Positions 1-7,759 are shown, numbered from the stretch's first letter. The stretch: DNA of 13,989 bases from an uncultured Erysipelotrichaceae bacterium (GCA_902766815.1 CACXEZ010000001.1:1-13989), one strand, 5' to 3'. Notes: generated from the sequence alone by a model not told the origin. A program made the numbers and translations.

Positions 1-786
1 AAAAATAAATATTTAAAAAATTTTTTTATAGGGTTAGTTTTTTTGTTTTTATATTTGCCTATTATTATTTTGATAATATTTTCTTTTAATACATCACGTA
101 TGAATATTATTTTTGAAGATTTTACTGTAGATTGGTATCACACTTTATTTCAAAATAGAGATTTGTTGAATGCTTTTCTTAATACTATGATTATTGCTGT
201 TACTAGTACAGCTATTTCTACTGTTATTGGCACTATGAGTGCAGTAGGATTACATAAATATGACTTTCCATTTAAGAATTTAGTACAGAAGTTAATTTAT
301 ATTCCAATTGTTATACCTGAGATAGTACTTGGAATTTCTTTGTTGTCTATGTATACTTTGATGAAGTTGGAACTTGGAATGTTTACTTTAATACTTTCTC
401 ATGTTGCTTTTTCTATTCCTTATGTTATTGTTAGTGTACGTTCTACCTTATCATACGAACTTAAGACTTACGAGGAAGCAGCTTATGATTTAGGAGCAAA
501 TAGTTTTATGACTTTTTTTAAAGTAACATTGCCGTCTATTATGCCTGGAGTTGTTAGTGGTGCTACTTTGGCTTTTACGTTATCTATGGATGATGTTGTT
601 ATTAGTTATTTTACAGCGGGGCCTGGTAGCAATACGTTACCTTTAAAAATTTATTCTATGATTAAAACTGGAATTACTCCTGATGTGAATGCAATGTCAG
701 CTTTGATGTTGCTATTTACTATTGTTATTTTGACTTGTTCTGTCATTGTTCAAAGTAGAAAGATTGTAGTGGGTGATAGGAGATGA
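1..786 (+). CDS. potC: Spermidine/putrescine ABC transporter permease PotC (5' partial)
   Basis: Inner-membrane permease of the polyamine ABC importer (type I importer; partners PotA, PotB and PotD). The reading frame is open from base 1, reading lysine/asparagine-rich codons and then a hydrophobic helix, so the true start most likely lies just left of the window. A TTG at 43 is possible, but it would remove the positively charged N-terminus. About six hydrophobic segments are visible. The cytoplasmic EAA loop that docks on the ATPase is clear (EEAAYDLGANSFMTFFKVTLP, about 50 codons after the midpoint), followed by the PotC-like SMDDVVISYF segment. The stop TGA overlaps the potD start by four bases (ATGA), which indicates translational coupling. 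Family assignment is firm; the substrate is inferred from the family. Confidence 0.93.
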   Translation, partial: KNKYLKNFFIGLVFLFLYLPIIILIIFSFNTSRMNIIFEDFTVDWYHTLFQNRDLLNAFLNTMIIAVTSTAISTVIGTMSAVGLHKYDFPFKNLVQKLIYIPIVIPEIVLGISLLSMYTLMKLELGMFTLILSHVAFSIPYVIVSVRSTLSYELKTYEEAAYDLGANSFMTFFKVTLPSIMPGVVSGATLAFTLSMDDVVISYFTAGPGSNTLPLKIYSMIKTGITPDVNAMSALMLLFTIVILTCSVIVQSRKIVVGDRR

Positions 787-1784
787 AACAAAATAAATTT
801 ATTTGGTTGATAGTTATCTTTATGCTTTCTGGTTGTGAGACTAATTATCATTATGATGGTGAAGTTAATGTCTTAAACTGGTCTTCTTATATTCCTGATA
901 GTGTGATTCATGGATTTGAGGATGAATATCATATTAAGGTTAATTACGGAACTTATTCTTCTAATGAGGAGCTTTTAGCAAAAATTACTTCTTCTAAAGA
1001 TGGAACATATGACGTTATATTTCCTAGTGATTATATGATTGAAATTATGAAAGAGAAAGGCTTGATTCAAAAAATAGATAAGACTAGACTTACTCATTTT
1101 GGAAATATTAATTCCTTATTTTTGAATCAAGAGTACGATTATAATAATGATTATTCTTTGCCTTTTTTAAGTACTGTTGTGGTGATTGTTGTGAATCGAG
1201 AACATATCCAGGATACTATTTATGGTTATCAAGATTTGCTTAATTCTAATTATCAAAATAATATTGTTATGTTGGATGATCAGAGAATTGTAATAGGTAT
1301 GGCTTTGATGGCATTGGGGTATGATATGAATGATGTTAGTGAAGAGGCTTTAGATGAGGCAAGAAATTGGCTACTTCAATTAAAATCTAATATTAAGGCA
1401 TATGATAGTGATAGTCCTAAAACTTTTTTTATTACTGATGAGGTAGATATTGGTGTTATGTGGAATGCGGAAGCTGAACTTGCCAAAGCATATAATCCTA
1501 ATATAGAAATTATTGATGCTTATGAGGGACATGCTATTAGTACGGATAATTATGCTATTGTAAATGGTGCTAAAAATGTAGATAATGCTTATTTGTTTAT
1601 TGATTATTTATTAAGAAATGAGATTAGTGATAATATTACAAGGGAATATCCTTATATTAGTTCTAATAATATTTTACAGAATAGTAGTATTGTTCCTTAT
1701 GAAGTTTTTGATAATGGTTATTATGTTAAGAATATAGGTAGTCATATTAGGGATTATGATAAGTTATGGGCAGATATTAAGTAG
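783..1784 (+). CDS. potD: Polyamine ABC transporter substrate-binding lipoprotein PotD
   Basis: Extracellular solute-binding protein that delivers polyamine to PotBC. It has a short lipoprotein signal: hydrophobic residues 6-15, then lipobox LSGC with the lipidated Cys18. The mature protein follows the PotD/PotF fold, with NWSSYIP at 32-38, a KITSSKDGTYDVIFPSDY block ending at Tyr84, MWN at 226-228 and TDNYAI at 254-259. Compared by eye with remembered E. coli PotD, Trp34, Tyr37, Ser83, Tyr85, Asp168, Trp229 and Asp257 have equivalents. Glu171 corresponds to Ile169 and Trp255 to Ser253, so the ligand may not be spermidine in the usual pose. The ATG overlaps the end of potC. An AGGAG lies immediately before it (spacing near zero), so coupling or the upstream GGTGA probably drives initiation. 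Length (333 aa) is normal for the family. Confidence 0.9.
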   Translation: MKQNKFIWLIVIFMLSGCETNYHYDGEVNVLNWSSYIPDSVIHGFEDEYHIKVNYGTYSSNEELLAKITSSKDGTYDVIFPSDYMIEIMKEKGLIQKIDKTRLTHFGNINSLFLNQEYDYNNDYSLPFLSTVVVIVVNREHIQDTIYGYQDLLNSNYQNNIVMLDDQRIVIGMALMALGYDMNDVSEEALDEARNWLLQLKSNIKAYDSDSPKTFFITDEVDIGVMWNAEAELAKAYNPNIEIIDAYEGHAISTDNYAIVNGAKNVDNAYLFIDYLLRNEISDNITREYPYISSNNILQNSSIVPYEVFDNGYYVKNIGSHIRDYDKLWADIK

Positions 1785-1793
1785 GTGGTATTC

Positions 1794-2327
1794 GTGAATT
1801 TATATTTTTTAATTATTCAATTAATTGGTTTTTTGGCTTGGTTACTTTTAGCTATTAGTTATTATAAAAAAGATACTGATCGAATTTTGTCAGTTCAGTT
1901 AATTGCTAATATTTTATTTTGTCTTCATTATTTTTTGCTTGGAGCTTATAGTGGTTTATTAATCTGTGTTTATGAAGTTTTGAGAGATTATTTATATTAT
2001 AAAACAGATAAAGATAATTATATTTTTATGGGTAGTTTAATTATTTATGTTATTAGTAGTATCTTAACTTTTACAACTGTTTTAGATTTGTTTCCATATT
2101 TGGCTAGTTTAATAGATGGATTCTTTTTAACTAAAAAGCGAACAATGGTTGTATTTGGTGCAATCATTACATATACTTTATGGTTTTTATATGATATGTA
2201 TGCTAGATCTTACGCTGGTGCTGTTACGGATGGTATTATTATTATTTCTAATATTTATATTTTGTTATTTAGAAAAGATAGTGATAAGGTTATTAGAGGG
2301 AAAAAGATACATTTTAAGAAATATTAG
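1794..2327 (+). CDS. YgjV family membrane protein
   Basis: Multi-spanning integral membrane protein resembling the Imp-YgjV family (E. coli YgjV), whose function is unknown. Matching landmarks are a QLIANILFCLHYFLLGAY segment after the first helix, a LFPYLASLIDGFFL segment mid-protein, and a C-terminal half ending in AGAVTDGIIIISNIYILLF. It has about six hydrophobic segments and a basic C-terminal tail. The GTG at 1794 is preferred because AGGTGG (1783-1788) lies 5 bases upstream; an in-frame GTG at 1785 abuts the potD stop and overlaps that binding site. The 9-base gap to potD and the hairpin after the stop suggest it is the last gene of the pot operon. Whether it takes part in polyamine transport is unknown; co-transcription is the only hint. 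Confidence 0.75.
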   Translation: MNLYFLIIQLIGFLAWLLLAISYYKKDTDRILSVQLIANILFCLHYFLLGAYSGLLICVYEVLRDYLYYKTDKDNYIFMGSLIIYVISSILTFTTVLDLFPYLASLIDGFFLTKKRTMVVFGAIITYTLWFLYDMYARSYAGAVTDGIIIISNIYILLFRKDSDKVIRGKKIHFKKY

Positions 2328-2351
2328 TTTGTGACTAATCTCTCTTTTTTT
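2323..2351 (+). terminator. Weak intrinsic terminator after the pot operon
   Basis: ATTAGT (2323-2328) pairs with ACTAAT (2334-2339) around a 5-base loop, followed after five bases by seven T (2345-2351). The stop codon of the YgjV-like gene sits inside the left arm. The stem is short and AT-rich, so termination may be partial. Confidence 0.5.
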
Positions 2352-2366
2352 AATTCTAAAAATTGA

Positions 2367-2395
2367 TTGAAAAAGAATTGGGGTTGTGCTATACT
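2367..2395 (+). promoter_or_regulatory. SigA-type promoter of the agmatine operon
   Basis: -35 TTGAAA (2367-2372), 17-base spacer, -10 TATACT (2390-2395), with an extended -10 TG at 2387-2388. Expected transcript start is near 2402, giving a leader of roughly 20 bases with the strong site AAGGAGG at 2411-2417 before the ATG at 2425. No operator palindrome is obvious around it. Confidence 0.8.
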
Positions 2396-2424
2396 AAGAG
2401 TGTAAAATAGAAGGAGGATAAATA

Positions 2425-3417
2425 ATGAGTGTAAGAGTGAAGGATTATATTACAACACAAGATTTTACAAAGGAAGAGCTTTTGGATATTCTTAACTTAA
2501 GTATTTTGATTAAGAAGAATATTAAAGCTGGATATCCACTTAATGTTTTATATCATAAAACATTGGGAATGATTTTTGAGCAAGCTTCTACTAGAACTCG
2601 TGTTTCTTTTGAAACAGCAATGACACAATTAGGTGGACATGCTCAATATTTGGCACCTGGACAGATACAACTGGGAAAACATGAAAGTATGAAAGATACT
2701 TCGATTGTACTTTCAAGACTTACAGATATTATAATGGCTCGTGTTCAACAACATGATACAGTTGTAGAACTTGCTAAATATTCTACTGTACCTGTTATTA
2801 ATGGTATGAGCGATTATAATCATCCTACTCAGGAGATGGGAGATATTATTACCATTTTTGAACATATGCCTGAGGGTAAGACTATTGAGGACTGTAAGGT
2901 TGTATTTGTTGGTGACTGTACACAGGTGTGTGCATCGTTGATGATGATGATTACTAAGATGGGTGGTCATTTTGTACACTTTGGTCCAAAAGGATTTCAA
3001 TTGAAGGGTGATTATTTAGATATTGCAGAGGCTAATTGTAGAGAAAGTGGTGGTAGCTATTTAATTACTGATGATGCAGAGGAGGCTTTAAAAGATGCTG
3101 ATTTTATTTATACAGATGTTTGGTATGGATTATATGAATCTGAACTTCCTAAGGATGAAAGGATGAAAATATTTTATCCGAAATATCAAGTAAATAGAGA
3201 AATGCTTTCAAAGTGTGCACCTCATGTTAAGTTTATGCATTGTTTGCCTGCTACTAGAGGTGAAGAAGTAACTGATGAAGTTATGGATGATGTACATGTT
3301 TCTATTTGTTTTGATGAAGCAGAAAATCGTTTAACAGCTATGAGAGGATTACTTGTATACTTTATGGGGAAAATGGATGAAACAATAGAGATATGTAAAA
3401 AAAATTTGGGAGAATAA
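2425..3417 (+). CDS. ptcA: Putrescine carbamoyltransferase
   Basis: Cytoplasmic transcarbamylase of the agmatine deiminase pathway (also called aguB). It phosphorolyses N-carbamoylputrescine to putrescine and carbamoyl phosphate. Visible motifs are the carbamoyl-phosphate loop STRTR at 55-59, HPTQ at 123-126 and HCLP at 252-255. The segment DVWYGLYE (211-218) stands where ornithine transcarbamylases have their SMG loop. That feature, and extended resemblance to Enterococcus PTC, separates it from ArgF/ArcB. Length is 330 aa; the C-terminal tail appears about 14 residues shorter than the enterococcal enzyme as remembered. AAGGAGG lies 7 bases before the ATG. It is first in its operon, 14 bases before the antiporter gene. 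It could be misannotated as ornithine carbamoyltransferase, but the neighbours fit PTC. Confidence 0.94.
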   Translation: MSVRVKDYITTQDFTKEELLDILNLSILIKKNIKAGYPLNVLYHKTLGMIFEQASTRTRVSFETAMTQLGGHAQYLAPGQIQLGKHESMKDTSIVLSRLTDIIMARVQQHDTVVELAKYSTVPVINGMSDYNHPTQEMGDIITIFEHMPEGKTIEDCKVVFVGDCTQVCASLMMMITKMGGHFVHFGPKGFQLKGDYLDIAEANCRESGGSYLITDDAEEALKDADFIYTDVWYGLYESELPKDERMKIFYPKYQVNREMLSKCAPHVKFMHCLPATRGEEVTDEVMDDVHVSICFDEAENRLTAMRGLLVYFMGKMDETIEICKKNLGE

Positions 3418-3431
3418 AATAGGAGTTAACT

Positions 3432-4826
3432 ATGGAAAAAAAGAAAAAATTTAAATTAGTTGATGCTATATTAGGGACTGTTTGTTTAACATTGGTGTGT
3501 GAATCTGTTATGCCGACAGCCGCTATTGGTAATACACAATATTTTTGGTGGATATTTTTACTTATAGCATTTTGTTTGCCATATGGTATGATTACTGCAG
3601 AACTAGGTACTACGTATCCTAGTGAAGGGGGAATGTATGATTGGGTAAAAAGGGCTTTTGGTCCTAAGTGGGCAGGTCGTGTTGCTTGGAATTATTGGAT
3701 TAATTTTCCGTTATGGATTGCATCACTTGCTGTTGCTGTTACGGATATCGTTGCTGGTATGTTTGATATTGAACTTAATATTTGGATCTTACTTATTATT
3801 CAACTTGCTTATGTATGGTTAGTAACATTTTTGGGAACCAAGAGAGTTGGAGAAAGTAAATATGTTGTTAATTTAGGTACTGCTTTTAAAATTATTTTAT
3901 TGCTTGGAATTGGATTATTGGGAGTTTATACAGTTATTAAGACTGGTGAGAGTGCTAATCCAATTACTAGCATTGGTGATTTATTTCCATCTTTTGATTT
4001 GGAGAGTTGGTCATTTATTTCAATTATTTTATTTAATTTTATGGGATTTGAGGTTGTAGGTACTTGGGCTAGCGATATGGATGATCCTAGAAAAGATATT
4101 CCTAAGGCTTTAATTTTTGGTGGATTATTGATGGCAATTTTTTATGTTCTTCCTGCAGCTGGATTTAATATTGCATTATCTCCTGAGGTTGTTTCTAATA
4201 TGGATCCTGAGAATGTTGTGGAAGTATTAACTGCATTATTTACGGCTGTTGGTTTAAGTGCTGGAGCTATTAAAGTAATTGTTATTATTGCAGGATTTAT
4301 GTTTATTTATACATTTATTGCTAATATTGCTTCTTGGTCTTTTGGTGTTAATGAAGTTGCTAAATATGCAGCTCTTGATGGCAGTATGCCTAAGATGTTT
4401 ACTCCAACAAATGAAGAAGGAGTTCCTTATAAGGCATCTATTATAAATGGTGTGGTTGCTTCATTGATTGTTATTGGAGGTGTGGTTGCTAATTTAATTA
4501 ATGAAGATTTTGGTGCATCGTTTAGTTTGTTTTTCTGTTTAAGCTGGATTACTTTATTAATTAGTTATGCTCCTATGTTTTTAGCATTTTTAAAATTAAG
4601 AGCAACTGATAGAAAAACAAAAAGAGTATATAGAGTTCCTGGTGGTGATTTAGCAATTACGTTAGCTACTTGGGTTCCATTTGTTATTTTAGTATTAGGG
4701 ATTGTATTTACTTTATTTGGGGATTTTACTTATGAATATGTTGTAGATAATATTCCATTGTATGCTGGTGTAATTTTATCATTTATTTGTGAAGAAATTT
4801 TGGTTGCTAGAATTAAAAATAAATAG
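3432..4826 (+). CDS. aguD: Agmatine/putrescine antiporter AguD (APC family)
   Basis: Membrane exchanger that takes up agmatine and exports putrescine, the product of the pathway. It is a 464-residue, roughly 12-helix amino acid-polyamine-organocation (APC) transporter. The N-terminus is basic (MEKKKKFKLVDAILG). TM1-2 carry the conserved unwound region and YPSEGGMYDWVKRAFG (about 62-77) follows, with FNFMGFEVVGTWASDM (about 200-215) later on. AGGAG (3421-3425) is 6 bases before the ATG. Position between ptcA and aguA matches known agu operons and sets the substrate assignment; sequence alone would say only APC antiporter. Confidence 0.9.
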   Translation: MEKKKKFKLVDAILGTVCLTLVCESVMPTAAIGNTQYFWWIFLLIAFCLPYGMITAELGTTYPSEGGMYDWVKRAFGPKWAGRVAWNYWINFPLWIASLAVAVTDIVAGMFDIELNIWILLIIQLAYVWLVTFLGTKRVGESKYVVNLGTAFKIILLLGIGLLGVYTVIKTGESANPITSIGDLFPSFDLESWSFISIILFNFMGFEVVGTWASDMDDPRKDIPKALIFGGLLMAIFYVLPAAGFNIALSPEVVSNMDPENVVEVLTALFTAVGLSAGAIKVIVIIAGFMFIYTFIANIASWSFGVNEVAKYAALDGSMPKMFTPTNEEGVPYKASIINGVVASLIVIGGVVANLINEDFGASFSLFFCLSWITLLISYAPMFLAFLKLRATDRKTKRVYRVPGGDLAITLATWVPFVILVLGIVFTLFGDFTYEYVVDNIPLYAGVILSFICEEILVARIKNK

Positions 4827-4847
4827 TTATTTATAAGCGTAATTTTG

Positions 4848-4883
4848 TAATGGTAAAGAATCCTATGGGGTTCTTTACTATTA
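4848..4883 (+). terminator. Long hairpin after aguD (attenuator or processing site)
   Basis: A 16-pair stem (two G-U) runs 4848-4863 against 4868-4883 around the loop TATG. Its core GTAAAGAA/TTCTTTAC is perfect. What follows is T-rich but interrupted (AACTTATTTTAATTC), so it is not a classic full terminator. It could reduce read-through from aguD into the next gene or protect the 3' end of the upstream message. It occupies the region of the in-frame ATG at 4850, which argues against that codon as a start. Confidence 0.55.
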
Positions 4884-4909
4884 AACTTATTTTAATTCTA
4901 TTTGGAGTT

Positions 4910-4924
4910 GGAGGTGTTGATTTG
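4910..4924 (+). promoter_or_regulatory. Ribosome binding site that fixes a TTG start
   Basis: GGAGG at 4910-4914 lies 7 bases before an in-frame TTG at 4922. No such site precedes the ATG at 4850, which lies inside the left arm of a hairpin. The TTG is therefore the preferred start. Confidence 0.7.
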
Positions 4925-5338
4925 TCAATTGTTTTGTTTTTTATAGCCGTTGTATGCTTTGTTTTTGCAGCATGTATTAAATATGTTATTTGTCTTAATG
5001 AGTCAAGAGAAACTTTTATGGCTCAAGCAACGGTTGTTATGCATAATGTGGAAGATTATTCATCTAGAATTACTCCTATTGTTGAGTTTTTAGATAATGG
5101 CAAATTAGTTAGATCTTCAATGGCATCTTTACCTAAGAAAATATGTCCAGATGTTGGTAATACTGTTTCAATATGCTATAGTAGGAATGTTTTTAATAAA
5201 GGGAAAGTTACGTATCAGGTTTGGCTTAACTCTGTGGATAATACTGATGATGATAAATTTATGTTAAAACTTCCTAGTGTGTTGATTATAATTGCTTGTT
5301 TTTTAATTGTTTTTGGTTTTGTGTTGATGTTTGTTTAA
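4922..5338 (+). CDS. Unassigned two-helix membrane protein, DUF3592-like
   Basis: About 138 aa from the TTG start. Helix 1 is residues 1-22. A soluble middle of about 90 residues follows, and helix 2 is about 115-138 at the very C-terminus. The middle region has the order ATVV (36-39), TPIVEFLDNGKLVR (51-64), then VGNTVSICYSRN (78-89). This strand pattern recalls DUF3592-type domains (variable 'VEF..nGk', then 'vGd.V.v.Y'), but the match is by eye only. No catalytic residues are recognisable. It lies between the antiporter and agmatine deiminase, 24 bases before the aguA start codon, so it is probably co-transcribed. A role in folding, sensing or assisting AguD is a guess from position alone. 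Confidence 0.72.
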   Translation: MSIVLFFIAVVCFVFAACIKYVICLNESRETFMAQATVVMHNVEDYSSRITPIVEFLDNGKLVRSSMASLPKKICPDVGNTVSICYSRNVFNKGKVTYQVWLNSVDNTDDDKFMLKLPSVLIIIACFLIVFGFVLMFV

Positions 5339-5362
5339 TGAGAGAATGAAGGAGGGATTTTT

Positions 5363-6466
5363 ATGAAAAGATTAGATGGTACTCCTAAAAAGGATGGATT
5401 TAGAATGCCTGGGGAGTTTGAGAAACATTCTGGAACTTATATTATATGGCCTGAAAGACCGGATAATTGGAGAAATGGAGGAAAGCCTGCTCAAGAAGTA
5501 TTTGTAAAAGTTGCTAGTGTTATTGGTAAGTATGAACCTTGTACAATGATCGTTAGTCGTGAACAATATTCTAATGCTAGACAAATGTTACCTAGTTATG
5601 TAAGAGTCGTTGAAATGAGTAATAATGATTCTTGGGTGAGAGATTGTGGAGCTACCTTTCTTGTTAATGATAAAGGAAATAAAAGAGCTGTTGATTGGTA
5701 TTTTAATGCATGGGGTGGTCTTGTAGACGGTTTGTATTTTCCTTGGGATGATGATGATAAGATTGCACAAAAAATGTGTGAATTAGAAGGTGTTGATAGT
5801 TATCGTTTGCCTGATTTTATTTTAGAGGGTGGTTCTATTCATGTAGATGGTGAAGGAACGGCTATGGTAACGGCTGAATGTTTGTTATCAGAGGGAAGAA
5901 ATTCTCATATGACTAAAGATGAGATTGAGGATACTTTAAAGGAATACTTAAATGTTGAGAAAGTTTTATGGATTCCTAGAGGTATTTATAATGATGAAAC
6001 GAATGGACACGTTGATAATATGTGTAATTTTGTTAGACCTGGTGTTGTAGTTCTTGCATGGACTAATGATGAGAATGACCCTCAATATGAAAGAAGCGTA
6101 GAGGCTTTTGAGTATTTATCACGTGAAACGGATGCTAAAGGAAGAAAATTAGAAATCCATAAATTGTTAACGCCATCTCCTATTTTAATTACTAAAAAAG
6201 AAAGTCAAGGAGTAGATGCTGTGGATGGAACACTTCCTAGACAAGAAGGAGATAGAATGGCAGCTTCTTATGTGAATTATTATACAGGTAATGGTTTTAT
6301 TGCTTTACCAGTATTTGGGGATCCTAATGATGATAATGCTGTTAAAGTATTACATGAATTATATCCAGATAGAAAGATTGAAACTATCTATGCAAGAGAA
6401 ATTTTATTAGGTGGTGGAAATATTCATTGTATTACTCAACAGATTCCTAAAGGTAATGAAAAATAG
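5363..6466 (+). CDS. aguA: Agmatine deiminase
   Basis: Cytoplasmic guanidino-group modifying enzyme (pentein fold). It converts agmatine to N-carbamoylputrescine and ammonia. The catalytic set is intact: [10 protein letters not shown] with Asp94, EGGSIHVD with Glu155, GHVDN with His216 and Asp218, and the nucleophile Cys356 in [11 protein letters not shown]. These correspond to Asp96, His218, Asp220 and Cys357 of the enterococcal enzyme as remembered. The N-terminal [14 protein letters not shown] is also typical. The 367-residue length is normal. GGAGG at 5351-5355, 7 bases before the ATG, is among the strongest ribosome sites in the window. It is the last gene of its operon, followed by a clear terminator. 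Confidence 0.96.
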   Translation: MKRLDGTPKKDGFRMPGEFEKHSGTYIIWPERPDNWRNGGKPAQEVFVKVASVIGKYEPCTMIVSREQYSNARQMLPSYVRVVEMSNNDSWVRDCGATFLVNDKGNKRAVDWYFNAWGGLVDGLYFPWDDDDKIAQKMCELEGVDSYRLPDFILEGGSIHVDGEGTAMVTAECLLSEGRNSHMTKDEIEDTLKEYLNVEKVLWIPRGIYNDETNGHVDNMCNFVRPGVVVLAWTNDENDPQYERSVEAFEYLSRETDAKGRKLEIHKLLTPSPILITKKESQGVDAVDGTLPRQEGDRMAASYVNYYTGNGFIALPVFGDPNDDNAVKVLHELYPDRKIETIYAREILLGGGNIHCITQQIPKGNEK

Positions 6467-6475
6467 TATCATATA

Positions 6476-6506
6476 GAATACAAGGTAATTACTTTGTGTT
6501 CTTTTT
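6476..6506 (+). terminator. Intrinsic terminator after aguA
   Basis: A ten-pair stem (two G-U) has GAATACAAGG (6476-6485) against CTTTGTGTTC (6492-6501) around the loop TAATTA, followed directly by five T. It separates aguA from the carbamate kinase gene. Confidence 0.82.
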
Positions 6507-6526
6507 AGTAAATAATAATTAATTTC

Positions 6527-6555
6527 TTGAAAGTGGTATATTAGTTTGGTATACT
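6527..6555 (+). promoter_or_regulatory. SigA-type promoter of carbamate kinase
   Basis: -35 TTGAAA (6527-6532), 17-base spacer, -10 TATACT (6550-6555), with an extended -10 TG at 6547-6548. Both hexamers, the spacer length and the TG match the promoter ahead of ptcA exactly, although the spacers and flanks differ. Confidence 0.8.
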
Positions 6556-6585
6556 TAATAATAGAATAGGATAAGGTGATTTATA

Positions 6586-7527
6586 TTGAGTAAGATAGTG
6601 ATTGCTTTAGGGGGAAATGCATTGGGGAATAATCCTAAAGAACAGTTAAGACTATTAGAAGGCGTTGCTAAAGTTATTGTTGATTTGGTTAGGAATGATA
6701 ATAAAATTGTTCTTACTCATGGAAATGGTCCTCAGGTAGGGCAGATACTATTAGCTATGGATTATTCTCATAATGGTGATATTGGTACTCCTAGTATGCC
6801 GTTCCCAGAATGTGGTAGTATGAGTCAGGGATATATTGGTTATCAATTACAACAATGTTTACAAGATGAACTAGAAAGGCAAAAGGTAAGAAAGAATTGT
6901 GCTACTTTAATTACGCAAGTGTTAGTAGATGCAGATGATATTGCTTTTCAAAATCCAAGTAAGCCTATCGGTATGTTTTATTCAAAAGAAGAGGCTCAAG
7001 AAATTGCAGAAGAAAAGGGATATCAATTTGTTGAGGATGCTGGACGTGGCTATAGAAGAGTAGTACCTTCGCCAATTCCTGTGGATATTATTGAGAAGAA
7101 GATTATTAAACAACTTGTCAATCATGATAATATTGTTATTTGTGCTGGTGGTGGTGGAATTCCGGTTATTAAAACGGATAAGATTGAACTTTTAGAAGGA
7201 GTAGAAGCTGTTATTGATAAAGATAGATCAGCAGCATTGCTGGCTAAGCAAATAGGTGCTGATACACTGTTAATACTTACAGCAGTGGATAAGGTTTCTA
7301 TTCATTATAATACTCCAGAGCAGATTGATTTAGATAAACTTACTGTTGAAGAGGCAGAAAAATATATTAAAGATGGGGAATTTGCTAAGGGGAGTATGTT
7401 ACCAAAAATAGAGGCGTGTATAGATTTTGTAAAATCTAGTGATAGAAGACGTGCTATTATTGGTTCCTTAGAAAATGCCAGAGATGCTGTTAAGAGAAAG
7501 AATGGGACATTGATTAAGAAAAATTAG
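6586..7527 (+). CDS. arcC: Carbamate kinase
   Basis: Cytoplasmic amino-acid-kinase-fold enzyme (aguC in agmatine clusters). It transfers phosphate from carbamoyl phosphate to ADP, giving ATP and carbamate. Motifs: ALGGNALG at 7-14, THGNGPQVG at 44-52, GSMSQGYIGYQ at 77-87, AGRGYRRVVPSP at 152-163, CAGGGGIPV at 186-194, DKDRSAALLA at 211-220 and KGSMLPK at 268-274. The 313-residue length is normal. The start is TTG, supported by AAGGTG (6573-6578) 7 bases upstream and by the usual family beginning SKIVIALGGNA. It has its own promoter and terminator, although it completes the pathway of the preceding operon. Carbamate kinases of arginine and agmatine pathways cannot be told apart by sequence here; context favours agmatine. 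Confidence 0.95.
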   Translation: MSKIVIALGGNALGNNPKEQLRLLEGVAKVIVDLVRNDNKIVLTHGNGPQVGQILLAMDYSHNGDIGTPSMPFPECGSMSQGYIGYQLQQCLQDELERQKVRKNCATLITQVLVDADDIAFQNPSKPIGMFYSKEEAQEIAEEKGYQFVEDAGRGYRRVVPSPIPVDIIEKKIIKQLVNHDNIVICAGGGGIPVIKTDKIELLEGVEAVIDKDRSAALLAKQIGADTLLILTAVDKVSIHYNTPEQIDLDKLTVEEAEKYIKDGEFAKGSMLPKIEACIDFVKSSDRRRAIIGSLENARDAVKRKNGTLIKKN

Positions 7528-7536
7528 TGATTACGT

Positions 7537-7581
7537 AAAAATGTACAATATTTCTTAAATAATGTGCGTTTTTCTTTTTTT
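7537..7581 (+). terminator. Strong intrinsic terminator after carbamate kinase
   Basis: The outer stem AAAAATGTACA (7537-7547) pairs with TGTGCGTTTTT (7563-7573) with two G-U pairs. The inner stem TATTT (7549-7553) pairs with AAATA (7557-7561) across one A-A mismatch, with loop CTT. Long T runs follow to 7581. Confidence 0.82.
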
Positions 7582-7698
7582 ATGCTTCTTTTTTATAATA
7601 ATTTTTTATTTTTAGTAACTTTTTTCTATTTATATCGGGTGTTATTTTTTTTACTTTTTTGTGATTTGTCGATAAGTTTAAAAACATGAAAAAATTCA

Positions 7699-7728
7699 TA
7701 GACTTTTTTCTAATTATTGTTGTATAAT
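7699..7728 (+). promoter_or_regulatory. Probable promoter of serS
   Basis: -10 TATAAT (7723-7728) is perfect. The -35 candidate TAGACT (7699-7704) is 18 bases away and matches four of six positions. A small dyad, ATGAA (7686-7690) with TTCAT (7695-7699), abuts the -35. The resulting leader is only about 25 bases, too short for a T-box. Confidence 0.6.
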
Positions 7729-7759
7729 AGGTTTATAATTTTAGAAATGAGGGATATGT

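Noticed and set aside
2149..2334. Open frame of 61 codons inside the YgjV-like gene, + strand
   Set aside because: It overlaps a recognisable membrane protein in another frame and has no ribosome site or family resemblance; a shadow of a low-complexity AT-rich gene.
2396..2424. Catabolite-control (cre) or other operator at the agmatine promoter
   Set aside because: No sequence near the promoter fits a cre-like palindrome and no clear dyad was found there.
2713..3000. Antisense frames within ptcA, aguA, gmk and the oxidoreductase gene
   Set aside because: All lie opposite strongly conserved genes, lack ribosome sites and have no recognisable motifs.
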